A stretch of 64,000 nt of DNA from Spirosoma montaniterrae (GTDB lineage Bacteria > Bacteroidota > Bacteroidia > Cytophagales > Spirosomataceae). The position numbers were made by a program, and so were the translations under genes. The stretch spans positions 4,372,001 to 4,436,000 of the forward strand of contig NZ_CP014263.1 in the NCBI RefSeq assembly GCF_001988955.1, read 5' to 3'. Below, one piece after another: positions 26,514-33,904 of this stretch; position 1 is the first letter of the stretch; every line of letters starts with the position of its first letter. The notes beneath the pieces are model-generated. The model was not told the DNA's origin, searched no databases, and saw only the letters and a list, made by a program, of their open reading frames with translations.

Positions 26514-27713
26514 ATGAAACGCAGAACTTGGACCGTAGCCGCCCTGTTGGCCGCCACGATGGGGCTTTCTTCCTGTGCCACTGTTGAAGGCTGGCTCTAT
26601 GGTGATAACCAGGCCAGTCGGCGCGAGATAGTCGCCACGAATAGCCGCGATTCGCGCAGCCGCACTACCGACAATGAGTATGACCGGCGCGATAGTCGCA
26701 ATAACGACCGTTCTGACCGCAGCGACGAACCCGGTCTGTTCAGTAGTAATCGGGAGCGGAATAACGACCGCGACAACGAAAGAGGCCAGGCTGGTCGTCG
26801 TAGCAGCGATGACCGGATGAGTCAGAGCAGAAATTCGGCGTACAATAACCGATACAATACCGGCAACGATTACGATAGTGACCGCCCAAGCCGGATGTCG
26901 GGCAGCAGTTCGTATAACAATCGCTACAGAGATGATCGCGATACGCGTATGAACGACGACCGGGAGCGGTATGCGTCTAACGACCGTTTCGACAGCCGTA
27001 GCCGTAATTCATCTGATGAGCGTCCATCAAATCGCTATGACGACCGGGACTCATATAACGATAGTCGCAATAACGACCGGGACCGGAATAATGACCGTAA
27101 CAACCGCGATGACGACCGCGACCGGATGGACAGCCGCGACCGCAATCGCGATGACCGGAACAATGACCGCTACGACGACCGTCGCAGTTCGTATGATGAC
27201 CGCGACCGCAACCGCGATGACCGTAGGGGCTTGAGTGATCTCGTCAATCGAGATGATAACCGCGATGATCGGAACCGCATGGACGACCGGGATAACGACG
27301 ACCGCGACAAGCGTGATAACCGCAGTCAACTGCGCGACGACCGCGACAGCCGGGATGATCGCTCAGACCGAATGGATAACCGCAGCGACCGTCGGAACAA
27401 CCGCGACGCCGACGAGTTTGACAACGACCGCCGTGATTTGGCCGACCGTGTTTCGGAGCAAATAGACAAGGTTGACGAGCGGCTGGACGAAGCGAAGGCT
27501 GACGTGAAAGACGAAAGCCGCAAAGCCAAAAAAGAACGCGAAGACCGCATCAGAGATCTTGAAGACAAACGCCGTCAATTAATAGACTCGTACTACAGAG
27601 TACAACGCTCTACCGGCAATGACTTCAAAAAAGTAAAGCGCGACACCAACCGCATGGTTGACGACGTGGAAGACGCACTGGAAAAATTAGTCGACAAGGT
27701 CGATAAGAAGTGA
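26514..27713 (+). CDS. Lipoprotein with very long Asp/Arg/Asn/Ser-rich low-complexity region
   Basis: A 399-residue predicted lipoprotein: MKRRTWTVAALLAATMGLSSC, lipobox Cys21. Residues about 45-320 are almost entirely D, R, N and S with scattered Y and M, in repeats such as NNDRDRNN and DDRDRMD, a balanced polyampholyte with no expected fold. The last 80 residues become a charged helix (ADRVSEQIDKVDERLDEAKADVKDESRK, KREDRIRDL-like) likely to form a coiled coil, ending DDVEDALEKLVDKVDKK. No known family. The repeats are encoded by GACCGC/AACGACCGC/GATGACCGC codon strings, so replication slippage may change the length. It follows the alpha-2-macroglobulin gene on the same strand. Confidence 0.8.
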   Translation: MKRRTWTVAALLAATMGLSSCATVEGWLYGDNQASRREIVATNSRDSRSRTTDNEYDRRDSRNNDRSDRSDEPGLFSSNRERNNDRDNERGQAGRRSSDDRMSQSRNSAYNNRYNTGNDYDSDRPSRMSGSSSYNNRYRDDRDTRMNDDRERYASNDRFDSRSRNSSDERPSNRYDDRDSYNDSRNNDRDRNNDRNNRDDDRDRMDSRDRNRDDRNNDRYDDRRSSYDDRDRNRDDRRGLSDLVNRDDNRDDRNRMDDRDNDDRDKRDNRSQLRDDRDSRDDRSDRMDNRSDRRNNRDADEFDNDRRDLADRVSEQIDKVDERLDEAKADVKDESRKAKKEREDRIRDLEDKRRQLIDSYYRVQRSTGNDFKKVKRDTNRMVDDVEDALEKLVDKVDKK

Positions 27714-27724
27714 TAAGCAGTACA

Positions 27725-27824
27725 TGGCGCGAGCGTTTGATCGTGCCTTTTATGTAGCCAGCATTCGCTGGCATGACCGGGTAAATACTCGATACATAAA
27801 AGGCACAAGCAAACGCTCGCGCCA
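27725..27824. repeat. Long cruciform-like inverted repeat, element F
   Basis: Arms 27725-27756 and 27793-27824 match at 30 of 32 positions (TGGCGCGAGCGTTTG, then TGCCTTTTATGTA). Between them is a second small hairpin, GCCAGC-ATTC-GCTGGC (27757-27772). The element fills the gap between the Asp/Arg-rich gene and the gamma-carbonic anhydrase gene and could act as a terminator or mobile palindrome. Confidence 0.85.
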
Positions 27825-27844
27825 GTTTGAGCCGTTCGGGCTGT

Positions 27845-27852
27845 TATCTTTG
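27845..27852 (+). promoter_or_regulatory. Promoter -7 box TATCTTTG almost touching the next start codon
   Basis: Exact TAnnTTTG match only four bases before the ATG of the gamma-carbonic anhydrase gene. A TTTG lies 15 bases upstream, somewhat short of the usual spacing. The transcript would start at or inside the start codon, which suggests a leaderless mRNA or use of a different promoter. Confidence 0.55.
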
Positions 27853-27856
27853 CGGC

Positions 27857-28369
27857 ATGGCATTGATAAAACCGGTTCGGGGCATTGCACCCCAGTTTGG
27901 CGAAAATTGCTGGTTCGCCGAAAACGCGACCATTGTGGGCGAAGTAACGTTTGGACGAGACTGCACCGTCTGGTTCAACGCTGTAGTGCGGGGCGATGTC
28001 AACAGCATTACGATTGGCGACCGCACCAACATTCAGGATGGGGCCGTAATTCATTGCACCTACCAGCGGTATAAAACTACTATTGGCAGCTTCGTATCTA
28101 TTGCACACAATGCTGTAGTTCACGGCTGTACGCTTGCCGATAACGTATTGATTGGTATGGGAGCCATTGTGATGGACGGGGCAGTGGTAGGTGCAGGGAG
28201 CATTATTGCCGCCGGAGCCATTGTTACACAAAACACCATTGTGCCACCCGGTTCTATCTATGCAGGTAATCCGGCCCGGTTTCTGAAGGCAGTGTCGCCA
28301 GAACAGGCTGAAATCTTCGCCCGCACGGCCAATAACTACGTCATGTACGCCGACTGGTTCAAAGAATGA
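27857..28369 (+). CDS. Gamma-carbonic anhydrase-like left-handed beta-helix protein
   Basis: Trimeric hexapeptide-repeat protein of 170 residues, related to YrdA/CaiE/PaaY and Cam. The hexapeptide pattern is visible throughout (ATIVGEV, TIGDRTNIQDGAVIH, VLIGMGAIVMDGAVV). Three metal-binding histidines, H66, H84 and H89, are spaced as in E. coli YrdA. The CO2 hydratase activity of such homologues is variable and not shown here. The ATG at 27857 follows a promoter box closely, and the next gene overlaps its stop codon (ATGA), so the two are a translationally coupled pair. Confidence 0.92.
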   Translation: MALIKPVRGIAPQFGENCWFAENATIVGEVTFGRDCTVWFNAVVRGDVNSITIGDRTNIQDGAVIHCTYQRYKTTIGSFVSIAHNAVVHGCTLADNVLIGMGAIVMDGAVVGAGSIIAAGAIVTQNTIVPPGSIYAGNPARFLKAVSPEQAEIFARTANNYVMYADWFKE

Positions 28370-28971
28370 ACGATTTTCTAATTTATCTCCGCTTAGGTTT
28401 CGACCACATCACCGACCCCAGTGGCTACGACCATATCCTGTTCGTAGTAGCACTTTGCACGGTTTATACGCTCCGCCAATGGCGCCAGGTGCTTATTCTG
28501 GTTACGGCCTTTACGGTTGGGCACTCCATTACGCTGGCGTTGGCAACACTTCAGCTTGTTCGTTATGACACAGCCGTTATCGAACTGCTGATACCGATCA
28601 CTATCCTGATTACGGCCATTACCAATTTCTTTTTTAAAGAACAGAAATCGCGCTCACTGAGCAAGCCGAAGCCATTTAATCAGGCATGGCGATATGGGCT
28701 GGCTTTGGTATTCGGGCTAATTCACGGCTTGGGTTTTTCTAACTATCTGCGCAGTTTACTGGGTCGTGAAGCCAGCATTTTGCAGCCGCTACTGGCATTC
28801 AACATCGGCCTTGAACTGGGTCAGTTACTTATTGTTGGGCTTGTACTGGGTATTGCCTACGTAACAATTGAGGTATTACGTCGCAGCCGGCTCCGCTGGA
28901 CGCTCATTGTGTCGGGCATTGTGGCAGGCATGGCTTTGTCGCTCATTATTAACAACGAATTGTTGAATTAA
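28366..28971 (+). CDS. HupE/UreJ family membrane protein
   Basis: Inner-membrane protein of 201 residues with six to seven hydrophobic helices. The N-terminal segment RLGFDHITDPSGYDHILFVVAL is the HupE/UreJ-2 hallmark: a histidine- and aspartate-rich loop before helix 1. A second histidine region, FGLIHGLGFSNYL, and TAFTVGHSITLALA are also typical. Relatives act as nickel or cobalt permeases or accessory proteins, but no urease or hydrogenase gene is in the window, so the substrate is uncertain. The start overlaps the gamma-carbonic anhydrase stop by four bases, and the end overlaps the convergent SGNH-like gene by four bases. Confidence 0.85.
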   Translation: MNDFLIYLRLGFDHITDPSGYDHILFVVALCTVYTLRQWRQVLILVTAFTVGHSITLALATLQLVRYDTAVIELLIPITILITAITNFFFKEQKSRSLSKPKPFNQAWRYGLALVFGLIHGLGFSNYLRSLLGREASILQPLLAFNIGLELGQLLIVGLVLGIAYVTIEVLRRSRLRWTLIVSGIVAGMALSLIINNELLN

Positions 28972-29819
28972 AGCTTCTGGCAAAGCTGTTGGTACAAATA
29001 CCGGGAATACCGAATACCTTCGGTTTGGGGTAGATGTACGCCGTCGGTAGTTTGATAAACAGTTACTGGATAGCGAATATACCGGTAGGCGGCTGGAGGA
29101 AACGTTTCTTCGATCACGTGTCGGATTCGGCAGGACAATGCTGCATTTCTGACGCGCGGGTCGGTTGGCATCTCAAAAAATACAACCTGCGTTCCTGCTT
29201 TCTGAAAATGGCGAATGTGTTCAGCCACCTTCGCTATTTTTTCCCGCAACTCGCCTTCCGATGGAATACGCATCATATCGTGCAGCCGCTCAGCAATCAG
29301 TTTCGAGGCAAAAGCCGTATCAATCGATTCTGCGCCCATAGCCTGTGCAGGGGGTGAATACCAGTCGCGAAACAGAGCTTTTGCCACGCCAAGCGGTTGA
29401 TATTTCAGTCGCGTTAATGGCACGTATTCCCGAACTAAGGCCCAGCCCGGTTCGGTCAGATGCAGAGCGAGCGTGGTATCGGGAAGCCGATCCAGCGAGT
29501 TCATCTCTACCAGCAATAGCCGGGGGTGCTGTCTCATGTGAGCAATCAGCCCTAAGCCATCTATCGAGGCCATACCTTCCATCGACAGATTACAATAGCT
29601 GCTCTGCATCCCATCAAACAATAGCCGGTTGCTCATAGACGACCCCACAATAATAGTATCGGCCTGATGGTCAGTTTCATACGCAAACTCTTCGGCCTTA
29701 ATTGTGTTGGTCTGCTGTGTGGTAAGGCCCGTTCGCCGAATGTGACTTTGGCATACATGGATAAACGTGCTGTATAACAGCAATAGCAGCACCGTTGTCA
29801 GAATGGCTTTTCGGATCAT
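28968..29819 (-). CDS. SGNH-hydrolase-like membrane-anchored protein, MBOAT partner
   Basis: A 283-residue protein with a single N-terminal membrane helix or uncleaved signal (residues 5-22). SGNH traits: a Ser in TIIVGSSMSNRLLF near residue 60, and the C-terminal Asp-His pair in TTDGVHLPQTEG. Family-level similarity to DltD/AlgJ-type accessory proteins is only by motif and context. It is coupled to the MBOAT gene (TGATG overlap), which indicates joint action in acetyl transfer to a polysaccharide, with this protein as the extracytoplasmic partner. Function is inferred from context. Confidence 0.7.
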   Translation of the reverse strand: MIRKAILTTVLLLLLYSTFIHVCQSHIRRTGLTTQQTNTIKAEEFAYETDHQADTIIVGSSMSNRLLFDGMQSSYCNLSMEGMASIDGLGLIAHMRQHPRLLLVEMNSLDRLPDTTLALHLTEPGWALVREYVPLTRLKYQPLGVAKALFRDWYSPPAQAMGAESIDTAFASKLIAERLHDMMRIPSEGELREKIAKVAEHIRHFQKAGTQVVFFEMPTDPRVRNAALSCRIRHVIEETFPPAAYRYIRYPVTVYQTTDGVHLPQTEGIRYSRYLYQQLCQKL

Positions 29820-31228
29820 CAGAATTGAAAATAAATGAACGTTCCGGCAGAGCCACTATTGGTAATTATAAAGAACAGCAGGATGCCGCAGCCCACAAAC
29901 TCCCAGGTCGATGGTTCGTAGTGGCTTTCGGACGAGCGCATCAAATAATGAACATGGTAGCCGACCACGCCCAGCGAGTAGAGCAGAATCAGGCTTAGTA
30001 CCCGACTATCGTGAGGTTTGCCAACATTATTAACTATGGCCCGGCAGTAGGCGACAACGTGGTTAAAATCAGGCAGTTTGAACAGGAGCCACAACAGTGT
30101 TACATAACTAAACACGACGCTGCTGCGAATAACCTGCGTGATGCGGGTTGACTTTAACGGTATGTGCTGATCAACGAATCGTTCTAACGCCAGAGCCAGA
30201 CCGTGTCCAAATCCCCATACCGCGTAACTCCAGGCCGCGCCGTGCCAGAGTCCACCCAATACCATGGTTAGCATCAGATTCAGGTATGTGCGCCAGACAC
30301 CGTGCCGATTGCCTCCAAGCGGAATGTATAGGTATTCGCGCAGAAAACTCGATAATGAGATGTGCCAGCGTCGCCAGAAATCGGCAAAAGAGACAGCTAC
30401 GTAAGGGAAATTGAAATTTGCAGGAAACGTATATCCAAATAAACCCGCCAGCCCTAACGCAATGAGCGAGTAACCAGCAAAATCGGCGAAAATCTGCATG
30501 GAATAGCCAAACAACAGGCCCAGCAGAGTTAGCGACGAATAGCCCTCAAAATAGGGGTACGTAATAAGCATAGTGTGGTCCTTCAGATTGTCGGCCACTA
30601 CCATCTTCAGAAAATACCCTACTACCAAGGTACGAAAGCAGTTTTCCCATTGAATGTCGGCCCAGTATTTCCGGCTGATTTGGGGCAGAAAAAAATGCGC
30701 TTTCACGATAGGGCCGGAAATCAATTGCGGGAAGAATGCTTTGAAAAAAAACACCGTCTGCGCGTGTTGTGCCAGATTACGCGCTATAAGCGACCGAAAC
30801 CGGGGAACGTCCCGGTTGCGGTAGGTGTCAACTACCAGACTAATCCCCTGAAACGTAAAAAACGAGATACCAACTGGCAAAGGCAGGGCTGAAAGAGTTT
30901 CACCGAGCGTGCTGTTGGCTGGCAAAAACGTTTGGCTTAGTAATGGGCCATATTTGAAAAAGCACAAAATACCCAGATTAACCACCACACCCCAGGTTGC
31001 GTGAAACAGGCGCAGGTCGGTACGCCCATACACCACAAGGTAGCTGGCAACTATATTAACCGATATAGACAGTAGTAGCAACCAGAGCAAATCGGCCTGG
31101 TTAACCATGTAAAACACCAGACTGGCAGCAATCAAGATCGGCACCTGCCAACGGTGGAGCGGAGGCAGGTAGTAAAAACAAAACGTGACGGCAACCAAAA
31201 CAACAAAGCTAAAACTGGTAAAGAGCAT
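29819..31228 (-). CDS. MBOAT family O-acyltransferase (AlgI/DltB-like)
   Basis: Polytopic inner-membrane acyltransferase of 469 residues with about ten helices. Family markers: NFPYVAVSFADFWRRWHISLSSFLREYLYIPLGGNR, and the active-site His in LGGLWHGAAWSYAVWGFGHG near residue 335. Such proteins move acetyl groups across the membrane for alginate, cellulose or other glycan acetylation. No exopolysaccharide biosynthesis genes are adjacent, so the acceptor is unknown. It is the first gene of a two-gene unit with the SGNH-like protein. Confidence 0.92.
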   Translation of the reverse strand: MLFTSFSFVVLVAVTFCFYYLPPLHRWQVPILIAASLVFYMVNQADLLWLLLLSISVNIVASYLVVYGRTDLRLFHATWGVVVNLGILCFFKYGPLLSQTFLPANSTLGETLSALPLPVGISFFTFQGISLVVDTYRNRDVPRFRSLIARNLAQHAQTVFFFKAFFPQLISGPIVKAHFFLPQISRKYWADIQWENCFRTLVVGYFLKMVVADNLKDHTMLITYPYFEGYSSLTLLGLLFGYSMQIFADFAGYSLIALGLAGLFGYTFPANFNFPYVAVSFADFWRRWHISLSSFLREYLYIPLGGNRHGVWRTYLNLMLTMVLGGLWHGAAWSYAVWGFGHGLALALERFVDQHIPLKSTRITQVIRSSVVFSYVTLLWLLFKLPDFNHVVAYCRAIVNNVGKPHDSRVLSLILLYSLGVVGYHVHYLMRSSESHYEPSTWEFVGCGILLFFIITNSGSAGTFIYFQF

Positions 31229-31476
31229 TAGAAAACGGCGGGAGATTGGGTGTGAACAGATTATATCAGAATCAATACACGTTTGATGAACTTGTGGCGG
31301 CCAATATAGAAAAAATAAGGTAACACATAAGTAAGTTGTTCGTTAGCGGATAGTTGTAAACTGCCAACATCCTTAGCCAGTATTTACCGCTTAATTAGGT
31401 TGTCGCACAGAACGCTCCGCTCAGCTATTACTTTTTTCTTAATTTTACCCCTCTTATCAATGACTAAAAACTACGA

Positions 31477-33882
31477 ATGCAAAAGATAATTCTGCTGATT
31501 GTGGCCCTGACTACATTAGCACAAACAGCCTCGGCGCAGTCAGGTCAGGTCCCTACCCAGAACGCCAACTCGCGCTTCGAGCAGCTCGGCTCCCTCTTGC
31601 CCACGCCCAACACCTTCCGTACTGCGTCGGGCGCACCCGGCAAAGACTATTTCCAGAACCGGGCCGACTACGACATCAAGGTTGAACTCGATGACCAGAA
31701 ACAGCGCATTATTGCCTCAGAAACTATTACTTACCTCAATAACTCGACCGACGCGCTTCGGTATATCTGGCTACAGCTCGATCAGAACCTGTTCCGACCC
31801 GACGCCGATGGTAACACCGCCCGCACCAATAGCATCAATGCCGAACGGGGAGCATCGCCCGCACAACTCGACCCAGGTGCCAACCTGCGCGGCAAAAATT
31901 ATGGGCATAGCATTACCTCCATACGCGATGCTGCTGGCAAGTCGCTGCCCTATCGTATCAATCAGACCATGATGCGTATCGACTTGCCCACGCCTGTTCA
32001 GCCCGGCAAGTCGGTTACGTTTTCTATTGACTGGAATTTTACTATTGTTGATGCCGATGCAACCAACGCCCGGTCGGGTTATGAGTATTTTCCGAAAGAT
32101 GGTAATTACGTGTATGAGATGGCTCAGTGGTTTCCACGCTTGTGTGCCTACAATGATGTAACGGGCTGGCAGAACAAGCAATTTCTGGGACAGGGTGAGT
32201 TCACGCTCATCTTTGGCAACTACAAAGTAGCCATTACTGCCCCGAACGACCATGTTGTGGGAGCCACCGGCGAATTACAAAACCCGGCGCAGGTGCTGAC
32301 GGCCACGCAGATTGCCCGCTGGAACAGTGCCAAAGGCCGGGGCAACAAACCGGGCGAAAACCCGATAGCCATTGTTACGCAGGCCGAGGCTGAAGCCGCC
32401 GAAAAAGGTAAGCCTACTGGCAAAAAAACCTGGATTTACAAGGCCAGCAACGTGCGCGACTTTGCTTTTGCCAGCAGCCGCAAATTTATCTGGGACGCCC
32501 TACAGCCAACCGTTGAAGGTAAACCCGTTTGGGCGATGTCGCTCTACCCAAAAGAAGCCAACCCGCTCTGGGGGCAATATTCGACCCGGCTCGTGGCCCA
32601 CACGCTACGGTCCTACTCGCGCCGGACGTTTGCCTATCCATACCCCGTAGCCTACTCCGTACATGGCCCGGTGGGCGGCATGGAATACCCGATGATGAGT
32701 TTCAACGGTGCCCGCCCCGAACCCGATGGCACCTATTCTGTAAACACCAAAAACTTTTTGATTCAGGTAGTCATCCACGAAGTAGGCCACAATTTCTTCC
32801 CCATGATCGTTAACTCCGACGAACGACAGTGGTCGTGGATGGACGAGGGGCTGAACAGCTTTCTGGAAGGTTTGGCGTGTTTAGAATGGGACCCCAACTT
32901 TCCGGCGCGGGGTATCGAACCGCAATACATTGTGCCATATATGCAGCTCGATGCGGCTTCGCAAGTTCCCATCATGAGCAGTTCAGACAATATTCTGCCC
33001 AATACGTTTGGACCAAACGCCTACAGCAAACCGGCCACGGCGTTGAACATTCTGCGCGAGACCGTCATGGGCCGCGACCTCTTCGACTACGCCTTCAAAG
33101 AATACGCCCGCCGGTGGGCCTTCAAAAGCCCCGAACCCGCCGACTTCTTCCGCACCCTCGAAGACGCGTCGGGCGTCGATCTGGACTGGTTCTGGAAAGG
33201 CTGGTTCTACGGCACCGAAGCCGTCGATCAGGAACTGCTCGACGTCGACTGGTTTCAGCCCAGCAGCCAGAACCCCGAAGTCGCCAAAGCCGAGGCCCGC
33301 ACCGCAGCCCAGCGCAGGCTCAACACCATCAGCCGCCAGCGCGATGCGGCCACCAAAGACCAGACCGTCGTCGCCCAGGACAGCACCATGACCGACTTCT
33401 ACAACCGCTACGACCCCTACGCCGTGACCGAGGCCGACAAAAAACGCTATCAGGACTATCTGGCAACGCTGAGCGAGGAGGAGCGCAAGACGCTGGCGAG
33501 CAGCAGCCAGACCCACTACTACACGCTCTCGGTGAAGAACAAGGGGGGTCTGCCCATGCCGGTCATTATTCGGATGCAGTTTGAAGATGGCACGGATTCG
33601 GTGGCGCGGTTTCCGGCGGAGATCTGGCGGTTCAACGATGTGTCGGTCAAGAAGGTGATCGCCACCAGCAAGAAAGTCACCCAGTGGACGCTCGACCCCT
33701 ATCGCGAAATTGCTGATATTCACCCGGAGAACAACAATTTCCCCGTCATTGCCGAACCCACACGTTTCCAGTTGTTCAAGCAGCGCGGTAATGCCGGTAC
33801 GCAGACGCCTAACCCGATGCAACAGCAACGACAGAACCAACCCGCCAACCGACCCGCCGTGCAGGGCAGTGGCCGAAATTAA
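31477..33882 (+). CDS. M1 family metallopeptidase, paralogue 1
   Basis: Secreted M1-type zinc peptidase, 801 residues, with a signal (MQKIILLIVALTTLAQTASAQ). The zinc motif is complete: H434-E435-x-x-H438 (HEVGHNFFP) and E457 after exactly 18 residues (WMDEGLN). The exopeptidase loop reads GGMEYP rather than GAMEN. The C-terminal 120 residues end in a glutamine- and asparagine-rich tail. A near-identical second copy follows after 22 bases; the two share a 5' patch and a 680-base 3' patch but are otherwise clearly diverged. The gene's own ATG is preceded by TTTTACCCC, close to but not a -7 box. Confidence 0.93.
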   Translation: MQKIILLIVALTTLAQTASAQSGQVPTQNANSRFEQLGSLLPTPNTFRTASGAPGKDYFQNRADYDIKVELDDQKQRIIASETITYLNNSTDALRYIWLQLDQNLFRPDADGNTARTNSINAERGASPAQLDPGANLRGKNYGHSITSIRDAAGKSLPYRINQTMMRIDLPTPVQPGKSVTFSIDWNFTIVDADATNARSGYEYFPKDGNYVYEMAQWFPRLCAYNDVTGWQNKQFLGQGEFTLIFGNYKVAITAPNDHVVGATGELQNPAQVLTATQIARWNSAKGRGNKPGENPIAIVTQAEAEAAEKGKPTGKKTWIYKASNVRDFAFASSRKFIWDALQPTVEGKPVWAMSLYPKEANPLWGQYSTRLVAHTLRSYSRRTFAYPYPVAYSVHGPVGGMEYPMMSFNGARPEPDGTYSVNTKNFLIQVVIHEVGHNFFPMIVNSDERQWSWMDEGLNSFLEGLACLEWDPNFPARGIEPQYIVPYMQLDAASQVPIMSSSDNILPNTFGPNAYSKPATALNILRETVMGRDLFDYAFKEYARRWAFKSPEPADFFRTLEDASGVDLDWFWKGWFYGTEAVDQELLDVDWFQPSSQNPEVAKAEARTAAQRRLNTISRQRDAATKDQTVVAQDSTMTDFYNRYDPYAVTEADKKRYQDYLATLSEEERKTLASSSQTHYYTLSVKNKGGLPMPVIIRMQFEDGTDSVARFPAEIWRFNDVSVKKVIATSKKVTQWTLDPYREIADIHPENNNFPVIAEPTRFQLFKQRGNAGTQTPNPMQQQRQNQPANRPAVQGSGRN

Positions 33883-33904
33883 CCAATACAACCCACAACG
33901 ACGT

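Noticed and set aside
27051..27329. Antisense hydrophobic frame rich in Val and Ile opposite the Asp/Arg-rich gene
   Set aside because: It is a mirror of the GACCGC-type codon repeats and not an independent gene.
26680..27430. Repeats here as a CRISPR array
   Set aside because: The repeats are short, unspaced, in frame, and code for a low-complexity protein; no repeat-spacer structure exists.
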